Under the pieces are notes generated by a model that did no database searches, had not been told where the DNA came from, and was given only the letters and a program-made list of their open reading frames with translations. A DNA stretch of 64,000 nt from Pseudonocardia cypriaca (lineage in GTDB: Bacteria; Actinomycetota; Actinomycetes; Mycobacteriales; Pseudonocardiaceae), in assembly GCF_006717045.1 (NCBI RefSeq), contig NZ_VFPH01000003.1, positions 372,001 through 436,000 of the forward strand, given 5' to 3'. A program made the position numbers and the translations under genes. This document shows positions 10,570-18,030 of this stretch, piece by piece; position 1 is the first letter of the stretch; each line of letters begins with the position of its first letter.

Positions 10570-13026
10570 TCAGATGAGTGGACGGGTCAGGTCGTTGGCG
10601 GCGCGCAGCACCGGGGCCGTGCCGAGGGCTGCCGTGTCCAGCTCGCCACTCATCACGACGAACGTGTGGCTCTGCCCCGCAGCGAGCGTGACCATGCCGG
10701 AGTCGACGCGCGCGGCGGACTCCAGCCGGTCGGGGAACAGGCACAGGTCCTTGACCAGGGCGTCCGCCGTGACGCGCACGGTGTACCCGGCCGGCGTGCG
10801 CTCGGTCGACACGGAGACCGCATCGGCCGTGAGCACCAGCCGGAGGGCGGTGTCCTCCGTGAAGTACCAGTACGCGTCGGTGCCGACCTGCAGGAACTCC
10901 GCCTCCGGCTCGTCCGGCGTGACCAACGCCGCAGGCAGGTCGACGGTGACCGCGCCGCGGGCGCCGACCCTGACGGGCACGGTCTCGCTCGCGAGCACCG
11001 CGCACCCGCCACCGGTGCGCCGCCTGGCAACGGTGAGCCGCTGCGACCACTCCCGCGGCGAGTCGTTGTGCACCACCAGCACGGGCACCCCGTCCCGCGG
11101 CTGCACGGTGACGAGCGTGTCGGCGTACACCCGCCGCAGCACGTACCAGAGCGGCTTGCGGATGCCGTGGCCGTCGACGGCGGCCCAGGAGATCACCGGC
11201 CAATTGTCGTTCAGCTGCCAGACGACGGCCCCGGTGTTGCGCGGGAACAGGCTGCGGAAGTGCTCGATCCCGTACCCGACGGCCCGGGCCTGGTTGAGCT
11301 GGGTGATCCAGTGCCACTCGTCGATGTCGCGCCACCGCGGCAGGTGGTCGCCGAGGCCGCGTTCCAGCTTGAGGTTGCCGTCGGCGGCCTTCTGGTGCAC
11401 GAGCATCTGCGGGCCGTACGGGTCGATGGGCTCGTCGTGGACCACGGACGTCAACGTGGACCAGGCGGGCGGGCCCTGGAAGCCGAACTCGGCCGCGAAC
11501 CGGGGCGCGTGGTCGCGGTAGGTCGCGTAGTCGACCTGGTTCCACACGTCCCAGAGGTGCATGGTGCCGCTGCGCGCGTCGTTGGGATGGATGAACGGGC
11601 TGAACGAGTACGGGCTCCCGGGCGAGTACGGCGTGCGCGGGTCCAGCTCCGCGACGATCGACGGCAGCAGCTCGAGGTAGTAGCCCGCACCCCAGGTGCG
11701 GCCGGCGAGCGGGCGCCGCCAGCCCCACTCGACGAACCCCCAGATGTTCTCGTTGCAGCCGTTCCAGAGCGCGAGGCTCGCGTGCTGCGACAGCCGCGTG
11801 ACGGCCTCGCGCGCCTCCGCCTCGACCTCACCCCGCAGCGGTTCCTCCTCCGCGTACGCGGCGCACGCGAACAGGAAGTCCTGCCAGACGAGCACGCCGA
11901 GCTCGTCGCAGGTGCGGTAGAAGTGCTCGCTCTCGTAGATCCCGCCGCCCCACACCCGCAGCAGGTTCATGCCGGCGTCGACGGCGTCGCCGATGCTGCG
12001 CCGGTACGTCTGCGGGGTGAGGCGGGTGACGAACGCGTCGTCCGGGATCCAGTTGGCTCCCCGGAGGTACACCGGCTCGCCGTTCACGGCGATGGTGAAC
12101 GGTTCCCCGTGCTCGTCGGGCGCGACGTCGAGCGTCACGGTGCGGAAGCCGACCCGCCCGTGCCACGCGTGCACCACGCCGCCCGCGGTGCTCACCTCCA
12201 CCGTGACGGGGTAGAGCGGCTGGTCGCCGTGCCCACGCGGCCACCACAGGTCCACGTCCTCGACCACGGCTGTGACCAGCACCGACGTCTCCCCGATCGC
12301 GACGGTTGCACCGGCTCTCGCGTCACCTACCCGAACCGCGACCGTGGCGTCGGCCGACGCACCGGCCCACGCCAGCTCGACGTGCGCCTCCAGAACGCCC
12401 CGATCGCCGTCGACGGTGGCGAGCGGGCGCACGGAGGCGATCCGCACGTCGCTCCAGGACTCGATGCGGATCGGGCGCCAGATGCCGACGGTCGCGACGT
12501 CGGGTCCCCAGTCCCAGCCGTAGTTGCTCGCCATCTTGCGGATGGCGTTGTACGGGTGGTGGTTGACGTGGGGGCGCGGGCCGAGCTCGGCCGAGAGCCG
12601 CTCGGCGCCGTCGACGGGCGCGGCGAACGCGACGACGAGCTCGTTCTCCCCGGCCGCGAGCACCGGGGTGATGTCGAAGCGGTACGTGCGGTGCTGGTTG
12701 GCGGTGCGGCCCAGCTCGATGCCGTTGAGGATGACGGTGGCGAGCGTGTCCAGGCCCTCGGCCACCAGCTCCTGCCGGGCGCCGCCGTCGGGCTCCCAGG
12801 TGAACCGGGCGCGGTAGGTCCAGTCGGTGCGCCCGATCCAGGCGCAGGCGCCCTCGTTGTCGCCGTCGAGGACGTCGGGGATCACGCATGCGGCCATCAG
12901 GTCGGTGTGCACCTCGCCCGGGACGGTGGCCGGGTGGGATCCGGCTCCTCCCTGCACGGACCAGGCGATACCGGCCTCGCTCGTGAGCGGGACCTGTCGG
13001 AGCGGGGCGGCGACCTCGAGCGTCAC
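10570..13026 (-). CDS. GH2 beta-mannosidase
   Basis: 818-residue glycoside hydrolase family 2 protein that removes terminal beta-mannose. It has an N-terminal jelly-roll sugar-binding domain (residues about 1-200), an immunoglobulin-like domain, and a TIM barrel. The acid/base is in the motif NGCNENIWG; the nucleophile Glu is expected in AAEFGFQGPPAW. No signal peptide is seen, so it works in the cytoplasm on imported mannosides. GTG 13026 gives the full family N-terminus. With the transporter and GH63-like enzyme at 1-6452 it suggests a mannoside-using lifestyle. A strong terminator of the upstream gene separates it from the HesB-like gene. Confidence 0.9.
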   Translation of the reverse strand: MTLEVAAPLRQVPLTSEAGIAWSVQGGAGSHPATVPGEVHTDLMAACVIPDVLDGDNEGACAWIGRTDWTYRARFTWEPDGGARQELVAEGLDTLATVILNGIELGRTANQHRTYRFDITPVLAAGENELVVAFAAPVDGAERLSAELGPRPHVNHHPYNAIRKMASNYGWDWGPDVATVGIWRPIRIESWSDVRIASVRPLATVDGDRGVLEAHVELAWAGASADATVAVRVGDARAGATVAIGETSVLVTAVVEDVDLWWPRGHGDQPLYPVTVEVSTAGGVVHAWHGRVGFRTVTLDVAPDEHGEPFTIAVNGEPVYLRGANWIPDDAFVTRLTPQTYRRSIGDAVDAGMNLLRVWGGGIYESEHFYRTCDELGVLVWQDFLFACAAYAEEEPLRGEVEAEAREAVTRLSQHASLALWNGCNENIWGFVEWGWRRPLAGRTWGAGYYLELLPSIVAELDPRTPYSPGSPYSFSPFIHPNDARSGTMHLWDVWNQVDYATYRDHAPRFAAEFGFQGPPAWSTLTSVVHDEPIDPYGPQMLVHQKAADGNLKLERGLGDHLPRWRDIDEWHWITQLNQARAVGYGIEHFRSLFPRNTGAVVWQLNDNWPVISWAAVDGHGIRKPLWYVLRRVYADTLVTVQPRDGVPVLVVHNDSPREWSQRLTVARRRTGGGCAVLASETVPVRVGARGAVTVDLPAALVTPDEPEAEFLQVGTDAYWYFTEDTALRLVLTADAVSVSTERTPAGYTVRVTADALVKDLCLFPDRLESAARVDSGMVTLAAGQSHTFVVMSGELDTAALGTAPVLRAANDLTRPLI

Positions 13027-13071
13027 CCGGCGAACTTTACCGGTTCACCTGTCCACGGGCTCCGAACACGA

Positions 13072-13107
13072 CCGTGGGCGACCCCGCTCTCGCGGGGCCG
13101 CCCACGG
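13072..13107 (-). terminator. Rho-independent-like terminator hairpin
   Basis: A 16-bp stem with one mismatch (arms 13072-13087 and 13092-13107) and a TCTC loop. It lies 17 nt past the stop of the HesB-like gene and upstream of the beta-mannosidase start. No clear T run, as is usual in actinomycetes. Confidence 0.75.
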
Positions 13108-13123
13108 GTTGGGTCGGTATCGG

Positions 13124-13429
13124 TCAGGCCTCTGGTCGATCCTGCACGCCGATCGCGAAGCGCAGCTCCTGCCCACCGTCGGGGCCGGCAACGGGCTGCA
13201 CGTCCAGCACCTTGTCGTCGAGCACCTGGGCGACCACCGGCTCGAGGAAGACGCTCACGCCGTCCCCGGACAGCACGACGTCCTCGTTGTCCGGCCGGCC
13301 GGCCAGCGACAGCTCGAGGCCCTGCTCTGGATCGGGGGCCGAGATGCGCAGGCCGCCCCCGTCGGGCAGCTCCGCATCAGTGGTCAGGGTCCTGATGGCT
13401 TCGGCCGCAGTATTGGTGATTGCCAACAT
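13124..13429 (-). CDS. HesB/IscA-like fold protein without cysteines
   Basis: 101-residue protein whose pattern matches the HesB/YadR/YfhF group of A-type iron-sulfur carrier-like proteins (starts MLAITNTAAEAIRTL, ends FAIGVQDRPEA). A-type carriers need three Cys (one central, two C-terminal) to bind a cluster; this one has none, so it cannot be a standard Fe-S carrier. Such Cys-free homologues are common in actinobacteria and have no known role. Monocistronic, with its own terminator at 13072-13107. The ATG at 13429 is the first in frame that fits the family length. Confidence 0.75.
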   Translation of the reverse strand: MLAITNTAAEAIRTLTTDAELPDGGGLRISAPDPEQGLELSLAGRPDNEDVVLSGDGVSVFLEPVVAQVLDDKVLDVQPVAGPDGGQELRFAIGVQDRPEA

Positions 13430-13478
13430 GCCGCGCCACACTAGGCGCGATCGGCCGGGCTCGCAGACCGGGACGCGG

Positions 13479-14306
13479 TCAGCCGAACGTGTCGGGGTCC
13501 GGGCCGAGGCGGGTGCCGGAGTCGAGCTCGTCGATCGTGGCGATGTCGTCGGCGCTGAGCTCGAAGTCGAACACGTCGATGTTCTCCCGGATCCGGGAAG
13601 GCGTGACCGACTTCGGGAAGACGATGTTGTCCTGCTGGATGTGCCAGCGCAGCACGATCTGCGCCGGGCTCCTGCCGTACTTCTCGGCGAGCGCGACGAC
13701 CCGCTCGTCCGCCAGCAGGTCACCGCCCTTGCCGATCGGGCTCCACGCCTCCGTCGCGATGCCGTGCTCGCGGTGGTAGGCCTGCAGCTCGCGCTGCGCG
13801 AGCCACGGGTGCAGCTCGATCTGGTTGACGGCGGGCACGGTGCCGGTCTCGGCCGCCAGCCGCTCCAGGTGCGGCACCTGGAAGTTCGACACGCCGATGG
13901 AGCGGGCCTTGCCGTCCGAGAGGATCTTCTCGAACGCGCGCCACGTCTCGACGTAGCGGTCTGCGCGCGGGCGCGGCCAGTGGATCAGGTAGAGGTCGAC
14001 GTGGTCGAGGCCCAGCTTCTGCAGGCTCTCGTCGAGCGCGGAGATGGCCTCGTCGTGGCCGTGCCGGTCGTTGATGAGCTTGGTGGTGACGAAGACCTCG
14101 TCGCGCGCCAGCCCGGACTCCCGGAGCGCCTGCCCGACGCCCTCCTCGTTGCCATAGCCCTGAGCGGTGTCGATGTGCCGGTAGCCGGCCTCGAGGGCCG
14201 TTCGCACGACCTCCGCCGTCCTCGCCGGTTCGATCTGGAAGACGCCGAACCCGAACTGCGGGATCTGCACGCCGTTGTTCAGGCGGATGTTCGGTACCTG
14301 CGACAT
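13479..14306 (-). CDS. Aldo/keto reductase (2,5-diketo-D-gluconate reductase-like)
   Basis: 275-residue NADPH-dependent reductase of the AKR5-like group. Catalytic tetrad residues are in YRHIDTAQGYGNEEGV (Asp, Tyr), VTTKL (Lys) and YLIHWP (His); the cofactor motif IVFPKSVTPSRIREN is near the C-terminus. Normal length. It is 50 nt upstream of the HesB-like gene on the same strand and 30 nt downstream of the patatin gene. Substrate may be a sugar derivative, methylglyoxal or another carbonyl. Confidence 0.92.
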   Translation of the reverse strand: MSQVPNIRLNNGVQIPQFGFGVFQIEPARTAEVVRTALEAGYRHIDTAQGYGNEEGVGQALRESGLARDEVFVTTKLINDRHGHDEAISALDESLQKLGLDHVDLYLIHWPRPRADRYVETWRAFEKILSDGKARSIGVSNFQVPHLERLAAETGTVPAVNQIELHPWLAQRELQAYHREHGIATEAWSPIGKGGDLLADERVVALAEKYGRSPAQIVLRWHIQQDNIVFPKSVTPSRIRENIDVFDFELSADDIATIDELDSGTRLGPDPDTFG

Positions 14307-14336
14307 GGGTTCTGTCTACCCCGCGCGCCAGGGGCA

Positions 14337-15197
14337 CTACCGGCGATCCTTGTCACCCACACGTCTCCATGCCTCCGCGACCTGGGCCGTCACGCCCGCC
14401 GCCTGCCTGCGCCCGGCGCGGGCCGCCGCGGCCCGCTGTGCCGGGTCCAGCACGTTGCGCCCGATCGCGGCCAGCGCCTCGGCGTCGGGGTTGACGAGCG
14501 CCACCCGCGCCCCTTGCGCGCGCAGCTCGGCGACCTGCGCGCCGACGCCGATCATCGGGCCGATCGCGCGCACGATCGGGGCCAGGACCACCACCTGGTC
14601 GTACCCGGCGGCGAGGTCGGCGTTGGCCGGCGAGCGCAGCCCGCCGTCGACGAGGTGGCGCCCGCCCGTGCTCACCGGCGCCCAGACGCCGGGGACGGCA
14701 CAGCTCGCCGCCACCGCCTCCACGAGGGGCACACCGGAGTCGCGGTCGAGCACGACGAACTCACCGGTTTCGGCGTCCACCGCGGTGACCCGCAGGGCCC
14801 GCAGCGGCCACTCGTGCACGGGGAGCCGCCGCCCGATCACGGCGATCCGATCGGATGCAGGACCGGTGCGCGCGCGGAGCGCGAATCCGCCGATCCGGGC
14901 GCGCATGCGCTGGGGGTCGCGGCCGCCGGCGATCGCGGCGAGGCCGAGCCGCAGCATCGCGCCCGTACCGAGCGCGGCGGCCGCCTCCCCGTCCGGCGGC
15001 ACGAGCTGGGCGGCGTAGCGCTCCTCCGGGTCGACGCCGGTCGCGAGCTGCGTCCCGACGATCGCCCCCGCGGACGTGCCCACGATCAGGTCCGTGTCTG
15101 CGAGGTCGAGGCCGTGGTCCCGGAGCCCGCACAGCATCCCGAGCTCCCAGGCGACCCCGGTGATCCCACCGCCTCCGAGTACGAGCGCCCGACTCAT
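14337..15197 (-). CDS. Patatin-like phospholipase/acylhydrolase
   Basis: 286-residue serine acylhydrolase. The oxyanion loop GGGGITG is at residues 8-14, the nucleophile Ser42 in GTSAG (40-44), and the dyad Asp184 in VDGG. These are the full patatin catalytic elements, so it is likely active on phospholipids or other acyl esters. No signal peptide. It starts at ATG 15197, 52 nt from the divergent TetR gene, with the TetR operator between them, so it is probably controlled by that repressor. Confidence 0.9.
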   Translation of the reverse strand: MSRALVLGGGGITGVAWELGMLCGLRDHGLDLADTDLIVGTSAGAIVGTQLATGVDPEERYAAQLVPPDGEAAAALGTGAMLRLGLAAIAGGRDPQRMRARIGGFALRARTGPASDRIAVIGRRLPVHEWPLRALRVTAVDAETGEFVVLDRDSGVPLVEAVAASCAVPGVWAPVSTGGRHLVDGGLRSPANADLAAGYDQVVVLAPIVRAIGPMIGVGAQVAELRAQGARVALVNPDAEALAAIGRNVLDPAQRAAAARAGRRQAAGVTAQVAEAWRRVGDKDRR

Positions 15198-15223
15198 TCC
15201 CCGAACCCTAGTTGACGGACGAC

Positions 15224-15243
15224 CATACCTACTAGTAGGTATG
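15224..15243. promoter_or_regulatory. 20-bp palindromic operator for adjacent TetR regulator
   Basis: CATACCTACT followed by its exact complement AGTAGGTATG. It lies in the 51-nt region between the patatin gene and the tetR gene, 5 nt before the GTG of tetR and downstream of a TTGACG (-35-like, 15212-15217). The CTACTAGTAG core is a well-known kind of TetR-family operator. Binding would block both divergent promoters. Confidence 0.85.
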
Positions 15244-15248
15244 TAGCC

Positions 15249-15791
15249 GTGAGTGCACGGACCAAACTGCTCGACGCCGCGAAACAGCTCGTGTGGGACC
15301 GCGGCGTGGAGGCCACCAGCCCGAACATGCTGCTCGCCCGCAGCGGCGTCGGGCAGGGCAGCCTCTACCACCACTTCGGGTCGAAGGCCGAGTGGGCCGA
15401 GGCGGCGATCGCGGGCCTCGCCGCGGACCTCACCGAGGAGACCGACGAGCTGTTCTCCGCGCACGAGACCGGCGCCGATCAGCTGCGGGCATACCTGACC
15501 AAGCCGCGGACCGCGCTCGACGGCTGCCGCCTCGGCCGGCTCGCGTTCGACCCGGAGGTACGGGCGAACGACGCGCTCCGAGCACCCATCAGCGCCTACT
15601 TCGCCCACCTGCGCAGCCTGCTCCGGCCTGCCGTGCGCGCGACCGGAACCGACGACGTCGACGGCGTCGTCGAGGCGATCTGCGCCGTCGTGCAGGGCGG
15701 CTACGTCACGTCCCGGCTCAGCGATGACGCCGACACGCTCGAACGCGCCTGCCACGGACTCCTCTCCCTGCTCACGACCCCAACCCACTGA
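15249..15791 (+). CDS. TetR family transcriptional repressor
   Basis: 180-residue regulator. The N-terminal helix-turn-helix spans about residues 8-50 (TKLLDAAKQLVWDRGVEATS, then SGVGQGSLYHHFGSKAEWA). The ligand-binding domain has no recognisable specificity; it resembles the LmrA/YxaF group. The GTG start lies 5 nt after the palindromic operator, so it probably represses itself and the divergent patatin gene. The tautomerase gene follows after 14 nt and may be in the same transcript. Confidence 0.9.
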   Translation: MSARTKLLDAAKQLVWDRGVEATSPNMLLARSGVGQGSLYHHFGSKAEWAEAAIAGLAADLTEETDELFSAHETGADQLRAYLTKPRTALDGCRLGRLAFDPEVRANDALRAPISAYFAHLRSLLRPAVRATGTDDVDGVVEAICAVVQGGYVTSRLSDDADTLERACHGLLSLLTTPTH

Positions 15792-15805
15792 TCGGAGACA
15801 CCGAC

Positions 15806-16195
15806 ATGCCCCTCGTCCGAGTCGACGCCGTCGCGGCGGACCCGCAGCAGCTCACCGCGATCGGCGACGCCCTGCACGCGGCGCTCGTCGACGCGTTCGG
15901 CATCCCGTCCGACGACCGGTTCCAGGTGCTGCGCGGCGCCGGCACCGACCAGGTCGTGTACGACCCCGGCTACCTCGGGGTCCAGCGCGACGACGGCGTG
16001 GTGTTCGTACAGGTCTTCCTGCGGCGCGGACGCACCGACGAGCAGAAGCGCGCGTTCTACCGCGCGCTCGCGAAGCACGCGGCGGACGCCGGGGTCGAGC
16101 CGCGCAACCTGTTCGTCGCCCTCGTCGAGAACGGGCTCGGCGACTGGTCGTTCGGCAACGGTGAGGCCCAGTACCTGGACAACCCGCCGACGTGA
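15806..16195 (+). CDS. Tautomerase family protein (4-oxalocrotonate tautomerase/MIF fold)
   Basis: 129-residue member of the tautomerase superfamily, two-repeat type. The N-terminal Pro after Met (MPLVRVDA) is the catalytic base of the family, and the second repeat (VVFVQVFLRRGRTDEQKRAFY) is clear. The reaction on keto-enol substrates is unknown. Lies 14 nt after tetR, so expression may be induced together with it by the TetR ligand. Confidence 0.85.
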   Translation: MPLVRVDAVAADPQQLTAIGDALHAALVDAFGIPSDDRFQVLRGAGTDQVVYDPGYLGVQRDDGVVFVQVFLRRGRTDEQKRAFYRALAKHAADAGVEPRNLFVALVENGLGDWSFGNGEAQYLDNPPT

Positions 16196-16260
16196 GCCCC
16201 GGGCGCGCGGGCCGCTCACCAGGCGGCAGCCCCCGGCCGGGCCCGCAAGTCGGCCGTGGT

Positions 16261-16313
16261 GTCAGCAAAGCCACCTTGCTGTCCTCCAGCGTCAGGAAGG
16301 TGGCTTTGCTGAC
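16261..16313. repeat. 53-bp palindromic repeat, copy 2, overlapping the fmdB-like 3' end
   Basis: Arms 16261-16283 and 16291-16313 with two mismatches around the 7-nt loop CTCCAGC, the same 23-7-23 layout and core AAAGCCACCTTGCTG as the copy at 9467-9519. It lies between the convergent tautomerase and FmdB-like genes. Its right arm encodes the last residues and stop codon of the FmdB-like protein. Confidence 0.85.
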
Positions 16314-16738
16314 ACCCCGCCTGCGCCTCCGTCCGAGGGTTTATCCGGCGTGTGGCCGTGCCCGTGCCCGTGAGCCTGACCGGGCCCCGGCACCGGGTCC
16401 CCCGCCCGCAGCGGCGCGCCGTGGAACCGGCCCTCGTGCGCGATGATCGGCCGCTGGTCACCCGCGAGCTCCGGGTGCTTCGCCTCGAGCCGCTGCCGCT
16501 GGTCCCACTGGTGCCGCAGCTTCGTGACGTACTCGCGGTCGCCGTTGTAGGTGCCGCGCCAGGTCTGCGGCATCTGCTCCTTGGCGAGCCCGGCCCCGGC
16601 CTGGCCCAGGAGGCTCGGGCCGGCCGGGATCTTCTTCGGGGCGCCCCCGCAGGCCGGGCAGTCCGGCGCGGGCGCGCCGATGCCGACGAGCCGCTCGAAG
16701 CGTTCGCCGCAGTCGCACCGGTAGACGTAGATGGGCAC
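16292..16738 (-). CDS. FmdB-type zinc ribbon protein
   Basis: 148-residue protein. The N-terminal zinc ribbon has CxC at residues 8-10 and CxxC at 27-30 (YRCDCGERF, CPACGG), the FmdB domain often found beside C1/alcohol and amide metabolism genes. The rest is charged and contains a His-Gly run (GHGHGHGH), which could bind metal. The final residues GVSAKPPS and the stop are encoded by the palindromic repeat, so the natural C-terminus was probably changed by the repeat. GTG 16738 lies 2 nt after the dehydrogenase stop. Role unknown; perhaps a metal or regulatory partner of the dehydrogenase. Confidence 0.8.
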   Translation of the reverse strand: MPIYVYRCDCGERFERLVGIGAPAPDCPACGGAPKKIPAGPSLLGQAGAGLAKEQMPQTWRGTYNGDREYVTKLRHQWDQRQRLEAKHPELAGDQRPIIAHEGRFHGAPLRAGDPVPGPGQAHGHGHGHTPDKPSDGGAGGVSAKPPS

Positions 16739-16740
16739 GG

Positions 16741-18030
16741 CTACCAGTTCTCGACGGACTTGGTGAGGATGTCCGCGATGTCGTCCTCGGTGGGCGTCTT
16801 GGGGCAGGTGGCGAGCAGCCGCTGCTGCTTCATCGTGCCGGGCACGAGGTCGGGCACGTCCGCCTCGGTGTAGCCGACCCCGCCGATGCCGTTCGGGATC
16901 CCGATGTCGCGCATCAGCGAGATCAGCACGGTGGGGAGCTGCTCGCGCTGGTCGTTCGCCTTGTCCGCCCGCGGGTCGAGCAGCTCGGCGGCGCGCAGGT
17001 GCCGTTCCGGGGCGCTGTCGAAGGAGAACCGGAAGGCCTCCGGCGCCGTCAGCGACACGGACTGGCCGTGCGGCACCATCGGCTCCTCCTGCGGGTAGCC
17101 CGCAGGCCGGTAGTCCTTCACCATCCCGGCGATCGGGTAGGCGTTGGCGTGCGGGATGTGCACGCCCGAGTTGCCGAAGCCCATGCCGGCGAACGTGGCG
17201 GCCATCATCATGTTCGAGCGCGCCTCGACGTCGTCCGCGCCGCGGTGCACCGCCGTGCGGAACGACTGGGCGAGCAGGCCGAGTGACTTCTCGCACCACA
17301 GGTCGGACACCGGGTTCGAACCGCAGTACGTCACCCGCTCCTCGGGCTTCTTCCGGTCGAAGGTGGTGTACCAGCGCGCGGTGTACGACTCGAGGGCGTG
17401 GCAGACGATGTCCATTCCGGACGCGGCCGTGACCTCGGGCGGGAGGCTCATCGTCAGCAGCGGGTCGATCACGGCCAGCGTGGGGCGCAGCCGCCAGTGG
17501 CTGATCCCGGTCTTGACCTTCATCGACAGGATGTCCAGCACGCACATGGCGGTGGACTCCGAGCCGGTGCCCGCGGTCGTCGGGATCGCGACGAGGGGCT
17601 TGAGCTGCCCCGGCGGCGTCTTCGCCGCACCGATCGGCTTGTTGATGTAGTCCATCAGCTCGCCGGGATGGCTGGTGAGCAGGTTGATCGCCTTGGCGGT
17701 GTCGATCGCCGACCCGCCGCCGACGGCGACGAACCCGTCCCACGGCCCCTGCGCGCGGGCGTACTCGGTGGCCTTGACCATCGAGTCGTCGGTCGGCTCG
17801 ACGTGCACGCCGTCGAAGATCTCCGACTCGATGTCGTAGCGGCGCAGGTTGTCGGCGATCCGCTCCGGGATGCCCAGCGCGTGGATGCCCGCGTCGGTGA
17901 TGATCAGGACCCGCCGCACCCCGTAGCCCGACATCTCGAAGCCGACCTCGTCGGACGCGCCCGCGCCGAACTTCAGCGGCGGCGCACCCCACGTGAAGAT
18001 CGTCTCTTCGGACAGGTCCACTCCGGTCAT
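16741..18030 (-). CDS. Iron-containing alcohol dehydrogenase, hydroxyacid-oxoacid transhydrogenase-like
   Basis: 429-residue group III Fe-ADH. The cofactor motif GGGSAID is at 104-110, TTAGTGSE at 151-158, and metal ligands are expected at Asp207, His211 (MDIVCHALESY) and later His residues (GVHIPHANAYP, VPHGQS). The pattern FTWGAPPLKFGAG..., HVEPTDDS, QGSNP/CGSNPVSDLW and GFGNSGVHIPH closely resembles human ADHFE1, which oxidises 4-hydroxybutyrate to succinic semialdehyde while reducing 2-oxoglutarate. NDMA-dependent methanol dehydrogenases are a less likely alternative. Start overlaps the stop of the lactonase-like gene (ATGA). Confidence 0.85.
   Translation of the reverse strand: MTGVDLSEETIFTWGAPPLKFGAGASDEVGFEMSGYGVRRVLIITDAGIHALGIPERIADNLRRYDIESEIFDGVHVEPTDDSMVKATEYARAQGPWDGFVAVGGGSAIDTAKAINLLTSHPGELMDYINKPIGAAKTPPGQLKPLVAIPTTAGTGSESTAMCVLDILSMKVKTGISHWRLRPTLAVIDPLLTMSLPPEVTAASGMDIVCHALESYTARWYTTFDRKKPEERVTYCGSNPVSDLWCEKSLGLLAQSFRTAVHRGADDVEARSNMMMAATFAGMGFGNSGVHIPHANAYPIAGMVKDYRPAGYPQEEPMVPHGQSVSLTAPEAFRFSFDSAPERHLRAAELLDPRADKANDQREQLPTVLISLMRDIGIPNGIGGVGYTEADVPDLVPGTMKQQRLLATCPKTPTEDDIADILTKSVENW

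Noticed and set aside
17295..17330. GGGTTCGAACC-like sequence resembling a tRNA T-loop
   Set aside because: It lies inside the Fe-alcohol dehydrogenase gene and the other tRNA arms are absent.
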